A DNA stretch of 55,659 nt, from the IMG/VR virus record IMGVR_UViG_3300028920_000083, positions 1 to 55,659 of that record; one strand, given 5' to 3'. Positions 51,970 through 55,659 of the stretch are shown piece after piece. Made by a program: the position numbers and the translations under genes. Within the stretch, counting starts at the first letter, position 1. Each line of letters starts with the position of its first letter. The DNA comes from a virus. Below the pieces are notes generated by a model. That model searched no databases and was not told where the DNA came from. It was given only the letters and a program-made list of their open reading frames with translations.

Positions 51970-52231
51970 CTCTAAAAAGCCTCCCGTCCACCCAAGCGTT
52001 CTGCTTCTTCAAGATCAACACAATAGCTATCAGTGCATTGGTAGCTTGATCCCACCATTCTGCATCTGCAATCCTGATACCGCCATCCTCCACATAAGCT
52101 ACAATCAATCCCGGTATATCTAACCCCTTCACTTGATGTATATAATCAACCCTAATACCATAATCACAAAGCTCCGTATACTTGATATCTTGATCCTTAA
52201 GCATAGTCTTGAGTAGCTTAAGCTTACTCAT
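51962..52231 (-). CDS. Unknown protein, paralogue of 51607-51969
   Basis: 89 residues from ATG 52229-52231, inside the end of the membrane-protein gene. Shares an N-terminal Leu/Lys helix and the C-terminal WW(D/E)-x-A ... ILK ... AW pattern with the following gene. The longer frame from 52276 overlaps the upstream gene and is less likely. Confidence 0.5.
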   Translation of the reverse strand: MSKLKLLKTMLKDQDIKYTELCDYGIRVDYIHQVKGLDIPGLIVAYVEDGGIRIADAEWWDQATNALIAIVLILKKQNAWVDGRLFRDV

Positions 52232-52439
52232 GGTCTTTTTCATCCTTAATAGCATACCACCACGCATAACTAGCAAATCCCGCCACTAGCCACATGGATA
52301 TATAGATAGACCACATGCCTACCCTATCCCCGGTATCCCAATTGGTATCAGTATAAATCTCCATAGCTATAATGCCTTGCGTCAATACCACAAGACTCCA
52401 GAAGATAGCTGCCAGATTCTTGAATCCCTTTTTATTCAT
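52224..52439 (-). CDS. Two-pass small membrane protein
   Basis: 71 residues with two hydrophobic segments (AAIFWSLVVLTQGIIAM and WSIYISMWLVAGFASYAWWY) joined by a polar loop. A charged tail (KDEKDHE) ends it. No family recognised. Could act on the host membrane, for example in superinfection control. Confidence 0.5.
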   Translation of the reverse strand: MNKKGFKNLAAIFWSLVVLTQGIIAMEIYTDTNWDTGDRVGMWSIYISMWLVAGFASYAWWYAIKDEKDHE

Positions 52440-52707
52440 TATAGCTCTCCCAAATCGAACGCTTCATGACCACCACAGTCCCGACGATACGCTGCCCGGC
52501 TATCTTACTAGCTACCTCATTATGCATAAGATTCTTAATTAGTCCCTCCTCATTCACAATCAGGATATGACTGCCACAAGACACCACTTCGATATACCCG
52601 CCAACCGCTTCTTGTAGCACTTGCAATAGCTCCGCACTCGACCATCCTTCCGCTAAATGCAGAGAACACTTGGAACCATCCGGCGCAACAATCGTGGCCT
52701 CAAACAT
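52432..52707 (-). CDS. DUF3846-like protein
   Basis: 91 residues: early LQEAVGGYIEVVSCGSHI, then LIVNEEGLIKNLMHNEVASK and IVGTVVVM match the DUF3846 layout (value-specific NEEGL followed by IxGTxVV). It is common on phages and plasmids, with unknown function. Overlaps the sigma-like gene by 8 nt. Confidence 0.65.
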   Translation of the reverse strand: MFEATIVAPDGSKCSLHLAEGWSSAELLQVLQEAVGGYIEVVSCGSHILIVNEEGLIKNLMHNEVASKIAGQRIVGTVVVMKRSIWESYNE

Positions 52708-53215
52708 TTTTTAGCTCCAATATTTGATTCCAGATTTGACTTGCTCTGGATTCTGAGAATCCCATTACAATACCTACTTCTCTAAGTGTATATCCTTCAT
52801 ATATATAAAGCTCCACTATACGACGTTCTTGCCTAGTGAGCCCTCTTAAGACTTTTTCCACTTGTTCTGCATCTTCAATCTGCTGGAACCTTGAGTCAAT
52901 AAAACTAAGCTGCTGATATATATCTATACCCTCCTCTGGTTTCAAGTGTACTTGCTCATGGATTTCAAAATCCGGGTTATCTCTATGCTTCTTTCTATCA
53001 ATACGGGCAACCCAATCCTCATGTCTCATATAATCACGCATACATCCATCAATACGTATTGACGCATACTTCCAGAAGCCTTGATACAGTGGTACATAAT
53101 GCTTGGCTGCATCTATCAAGCCCATGATACATATACTCTCAGCATCATCACCAAGTAAAGGCATCTTTTGTACCCATCTTCTACCCTTAGCCTTAGCCCT
53201 CTCCAAAAACTCCAT
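52700..53215 (-). CDS. Second sigma-70-like factor (regions 2-3 and 4)
   Basis: 171 residues from ATG 53213-53215. DDAESICIMGLIDAAKHY and FWKYASIRIDGCMRDYMRHE follow the region 2-3 pattern of FliA/SigF-like factors (GLIDA ... Y-x-IR-GxMxDxxR), and TRQERRIVELYIYEGYTLRE then FSESRASQIW form the region 4 helix-turn-helix. A longer frame to 53545 overlaps the zinc-ribbon gene and is probably not translated. It may give phage-specific promoter choice. Confidence 0.65.
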   Translation of the reverse strand: MEFLERAKAKGRRWVQKMPLLGDDAESICIMGLIDAAKHYVPLYQGFWKYASIRIDGCMRDYMRHEDWVARIDRKKHRDNPDFEIHEQVHLKPEEGIDIYQQLSFIDSRFQQIEDAEQVEKVLRGLTRQERRIVELYIYEGYTLREVGIVMGFSESRASQIWNQILELKNV

Positions 53216-53217
53216 TA

Positions 53218-53571
53218 CTAACTCGTTGCGCCATGCCGTGAGCTTTGTTTGTCCTCTCCATCCTCTTCTGTCCATTCCCTCAGTGGGCCTTTGCACTCTG
53301 TCTGCCGACACTTGTATTGATGTTCTCCTGCCGGCTGATTTAAGCCGCATTTTTCGCAGGTTTTCCAAACGCGACCGGGTGCCAGCATAGAGCCGGGCAT
53401 CTTCCTGCGACCAGATGGCTTGGCGCGTGACTTTGGATGGCCGTCTGCAAGGGCCAGCATACTTGCGTAAAGCCTCCTCTCGCGTTGGCATTCCTGAATA
53501 TGCTTGTCGAGCAATTCTATCTCTTCCGTTAATGCCACATGCCATAGCTCAACCCTGTCCTTCGCCATCAC
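53218..53571 (-). CDS. Zinc-ribbon protein with coiled-coil N-terminus
   Basis: 117 residues: N-terminal helix (EEIELLDKHIQECQRERRLY), a basic stretch, then CEKCGLNQPAGEHQYKC with a following TEC, a likely zinc ribbon. It ends just before the sigma-like gene (TAGTAATG). The ribbon and basic part suggest DNA or RNA binding. Confidence 0.5.
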   Translation of the reverse strand: MMAKDRVELWHVALTEEIELLDKHIQECQRERRLYASMLALADGHPKSRAKPSGRRKMPGSMLAPGRVWKTCEKCGLNQPAGEHQYKCRQTECKGPLREWTEEDGEDKQSSRHGATS

Positions 53572-53980
53572 AAGCCTCGCCTTCCGGTCGGACTATCTCA
53601 ATCGGTATAGCCTTATCCCAATCATAGAACTTACCAGATCCATCATAGATATCATGCAGGAGTTGACAGATAACCCCAAGCGTGTAAGGATTAAGCTTCA
53701 TATTAAGCTTATCCTCAATATAACCCGGAGTCACGGTTATCGGCTCACAGTCTACAATCAGTGACCATCCAACTTGTGGCATAGCAATTGCTAAACTGCC
53801 ACCACATTGTATCAGCAAGAACTCGTAATGCGTAGCGTCACCCGGCTCTAACACCACTAACACATTACCCTCGGATTCCATAATCCGCTTGAGACATTCC
53901 ACAAAATTACTGATACTCTCATAGAAAACATCAAGACAGAATCGTGGTCTACGCCGGTAGTATGAGATCGTCCTAATCAT
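53549..53980 (-). CDS. Unknown protein
   Basis: 143 residues from ATG 53978-53980, overlapping the previous stop (ATGATTAG). Opens MIRTISYYRRRPRFCLDVF and continues FVECLKRIMESEGNVLVVLE, an alpha/beta start. Ends in an acidic GEACDGEGQG. No family recognised. Confidence 0.45.
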   Translation of the reverse strand: MIRTISYYRRRPRFCLDVFYESISNFVECLKRIMESEGNVLVVLEPGDATHYEFLLIQCGGSLAIAMPQVGWSLIVDCEPITVTPGYIEDKLNMKLNPYTLGVICQLLHDIYDGSGKFYDWDKAIPIEIVRPEGEACDGEGQG

Positions 53981-54341
53981 AATACACACACTCCTTATCT
54001 GGCCTCTCGTCAAAGACGCCCTTGTGATCCATCACCAATTCAGCCGGTGGTACACGCAGCTTTACCCATACGTTATAGGAGTCCTTGAACTTTTTCCCGA
54101 AGATCCTACCTCCGCATGGCCTCAGGTTGCCCGCCGGCTCTATCGGGCATCCCCGTTTCCTGAAATGTGATTCAACAATCCTGTATTTTACCCTTGCTGA
54201 TCCGATGCTTTTAGCTGCTATCACAAGCTCTATAGGATCATCATCGTCATAGCATATGAACCATGTCATGTCCATGCCTAAAGTTGGATGGCTATACCAT
54301 TTGCCATCACTACACTTGACGTAGACTCCTACTTTAGACAT
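53973..54341 (-). CDS. Unknown protein, basic
   Basis: 122 residues from ATG 54339-54341, 4 nt after GGGAGG; the GTG codon just before it is too close to the site. KVGVYVKCSDGKWYSHPTL and FRKRGCPIEPAGNLRPCGGR are the visible features, with a beta-rich feel and paired cysteines. No function assigned. Confidence 0.45.
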   Translation of the reverse strand: MSKVGVYVKCSDGKWYSHPTLGMDMTWFICYDDDDPIELVIAAKSIGSARVKYRIVESHFRKRGCPIEPAGNLRPCGGRIFGKKFKDSYNVWVKLRVPPAELVMDHKGVFDERPDKECVYYD

Positions 54342-54456
54342 CACTCCTCCCTACCATAAGGCGTCTCCATCGTAGCCAGCCTCATACAAATCCCCGTATA
54401 TATCGTCATACTCCCCTTCGTAATCCTCCTCATTCAACCAATCGAACCACTCGATG

Positions 54457-54544
54457 TGGTGCCGGGGATGGGAGTCGAACCCACATAGCCTCTTGAGGCC
54501 ACCGGATTTTAAGTCCGGTGCGTATGCCTTTCCGCCACCCCGGC
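54457..54544 (-). tRNA. tRNA-Leu (UAA anticodon) with encoded CCA
   Basis: Acceptor arms GCCGGGG (54544-54538) and CCCCGGC (54467-54461), then A and CCA (54457-54459). Anticodon stem CCGGA/TCCGG with loop CTTAAAA, anticodon TAA. A long variable arm with GCCTC/AGGC marks a class II (Leu) tRNA, and the T loop reads TTCGACT. It could aid translation of UUA codons. Confidence 0.95.
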
Positions 54545-54550
54545 CCTGTG

Positions 54551-54754
54551 TCATTCCTCAACCTCCGGCTCAGGATTCACACCTTCCGGTGTCACCTTAA
54601 ATAGCTTATAGCCATCAGATGTGAAATACTGGAACCTCTCCTTAACCTTCTCCTGTACACGTGCCCTGAATACTGCGTCATTACTCTTGCAAGCATCATC
54701 AAGAGTATCAATATCATCAATAATCTGCCATAGCCTATGTTCAGTTTTAGTCAT
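54551..54754 (-). CDS. Small helical phage protein
   Basis: 67 residues: HRLWQIIDDIDTLDDACKSN at the start and FQYFTSDGYKLFKV at the end, with an acidic tail. I recognise this kind of small protein from other phages without a known role. Start overlaps the PGDYG gene stop by 4 nt and it lies directly upstream of the tRNA. Confidence 0.55.
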   Translation of the reverse strand: MTKTEHRLWQIIDDIDTLDDACKSNDAVFRARVQEKVKERFQYFTSDGYKLFKVTPEGVNPEPEVEE

Positions 54755-55515
54755 CCTACCTCCCCGAACTCTATAGCCTTAACAATACTATGCATGTTGA
54801 GTCTAAAGTCCTTATCAGATTCCTCTTTATCTTCGGAGTGCTTCTTCATATCAGACACAAGATTCTGGTAATCATGTGCCTGTCTCTCGATTATCCGAAT
54901 CGCTGCATCACAAGCATGTTCACCCTTTTCTACAGAGGCACAAGATGTAAGAAAGTTAACTAGCCTTTCAACTTTGCGTCCATCATTTAGTAAATCACAA
55001 AGTCTTTGTGCATCCTTTTCAGTGCGACATTTAGCAACATCACTAAGACCTTGGCCAGCGCCATAGCTTTTGACGTAAGACTCAGGAAAATCATATCTTT
55101 CAACTATCTTGTTACCTACAACCTCAAAGCCTACCTCACCTTGTGGCTTCTCCAGTAGCCTCTGAGTAGTAGGCATGGAGTCAGGCACCGGCTCGCCTTC
55201 CTCGGGCAACCCTAGTTCAGCATATGTAGCATCAGCAATTTCACCTGTCTTATACTCAGGTTCATAAGTCTCAGCAAAGATGTCAGGCTTACAAGAATAC
55301 AACTCACCTTTGACGCCACGGATTACGTAATCACCCGGCATAACCTCCATCACACCTTCAAGAGTCTCTATACACCAAGCCCATTTCTTTAAGTTCCCTG
55401 CACCTGTTGGTATTTCCTTAAAAATTATACCTTCAGGTGGCTGCCAGTCACCATCCTCAGGTGGATTAAACTGCACAGCCTCAATCACAACAGGTTTCTT
55501 CCTGTATTTAGGCAT
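54751..55515 (-). CDS. PGDYG-domain phage protein
   Basis: 254 residues. The N-terminal 90 residues (KYRKKPVVIEAVQFNPPEDG, then WCIETLEGVMEVMPGDYVIR and LYSCKPDIFAETYEP) are the classic PGDYG layout, frequent in phages and of unknown function. The rest is unique and helical; the C-terminal 80 residues contain RLCDLLNDGRKVERLVNFL. ATG 55513-55515 overlaps the previous gene's end. Confidence 0.7.
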   Translation of the reverse strand: MPKYRKKPVVIEAVQFNPPEDGDWQPPEGIIFKEIPTGAGNLKKWAWCIETLEGVMEVMPGDYVIRGVKGELYSCKPDIFAETYEPEYKTGEIADATYAELGLPEEGEPVPDSMPTTQRLLEKPQGEVGFEVVGNKIVERYDFPESYVKSYGAGQGLSDVAKCRTEKDAQRLCDLLNDGRKVERLVNFLTSCASVEKGEHACDAAIRIIERQAHDYQNLVSDMKKHSEDKEESDKDFRLNMHSIVKAIEFGEVG

Positions 55516-55659
55516 TATCTATCTCCTCCTGTGGCCACTCGAAACAGCGTACTCCGTCTATCTTAAGACAGATGAAGAAGCATGGGCCACTCGACCACGG
55601 GACATCTTGCACAACTTCCTTAGCCACGCGCCCATCCTTGAGATTATACTCAAGCAGTG
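55508..55659 (-). CDS. Unknown gene, 5' end cut by window edge
   Basis: The C-terminal 50 or so codons of a minus-strand gene, with KEVVQDVPWSSGPCFFICLK and ending EWPQEEIDNA. Stop TAA 55510-55508 overlaps the PGDYG start. If the window is circular the frame continues through base 1 to an ATG at 71-73 inside the ligase gene, giving a protein of about 74 residues. Confidence 0.5.
   Translation of the reverse strand, partial: LLEYNLKDGRVAKEVVQDVPWSSGPCFFICLKIDGVRCFEWPQEEIDNA

Noticed and set aside
54351-54554. 67-codon frame spanning the tRNA
   Set aside because: Its first half is the tRNA-Leu read as protein (GFDSHPRHH is typical of such artefacts). A 28-residue acidic remainder from TTG 54437 is possible but unsupported.
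54751-55515. PGDYG protein as an enzyme
   Set aside because: The family is common in phages but has no proven activity, so no function is assigned.
1-55659. Search for CRISPR arrays, integrase, transposase, CI-like repressor, ParA
   Set aside because: No regularly spaced repeats of CRISPR type and no protein with recombinase, DDE transposase, classic repressor or ParA Walker motifs seen.

Overview
The window reads as most or all of the genome of a tailed bacteriophage (Caudoviricetes) with a long tail. It carries terminase subunits, a portal, a scaffold, a P22-like coat protein, head-tail joining proteins, a tail tube, a 1320-residue tape measure and a large tail-tip protein. It also has its own replication set. 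I see no integrase, excisionase or CI-like repressor, so a lytic life style is likely. The host is bacterial (strong Shine-Dalgarno sites, a lipoprotein with a lipobox, a tRNA-Leu with encoded CCA), but the sequence does not name it.

Layout. Bases 1-13807, minus strand: replication and recombination genes transcribed leftward. In transcription order these are a ParB-like protein with a leader peptide, a DNA-binding candidate, a divergent ThyX-like protein, an SNF2-type helicase, a second ParB-like protein, micro-genes, a family A DNA polymerase, small unknown proteins, VRR-NUC and NYN nucleases, a sigma factor, a receiver-like protein and an ATP-dependent ligase that runs off the left edge. 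Bases 13717-14093: divergent control region. Bases 14094-20050, plus strand: AEP primase-SF3 helicase, DUF5664-like protein, adenine methylase, SAM methyltransferase, DUF1937-like protein and DnaQ-like exonuclease. Bases 48296 down to 19863, minus strand: the late operon, running from terminase through head and tail genes to a tail-tip protein, sugar-transfer enzymes and a holin/lipoprotein lysis-like set. Bases 48297-48916: second control region. Bases 48917-50848, plus strand: three genes, including a third ParB-like protein inside a segment bounded by inverted repeats. Bases 50849-51606: convergent non-coding region with a hairpin array and an AT-rich stretch, an origin or ncRNA candidate. 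Bases 55659 down to 51607, minus strand: accessory genes with a second sigma-like factor, a DUF3846 protein, a PGDYG protein and tRNA-Leu(UAA).

How it works together. A shared promoter-like element (GTTACC, 17 bp, GTAATA, with longer conserved flanks) stands at the head of the leftward replication unit, the rightward primase unit and the late operon. This suggests that one phage-directed RNA polymerase form serves all three, and the window encodes two sigma-like proteins that could provide it. By contrast, host-type sigma-70 promoters precede 2538-2831 and the rightward 48.9 kb unit. Both window edges cut minus-strand genes, and joining the ends would close the ligase frame after three codons, so the window may be a circularly permuted complete genome.

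The most unusual signal is a genome-wide excess of the dyad GATT-N4-AATC (49 hand-counted) and GATT-N5-AATC (22), where about 1-2 of each would be expected. It is largely absent from the GC-rich ParB segment.
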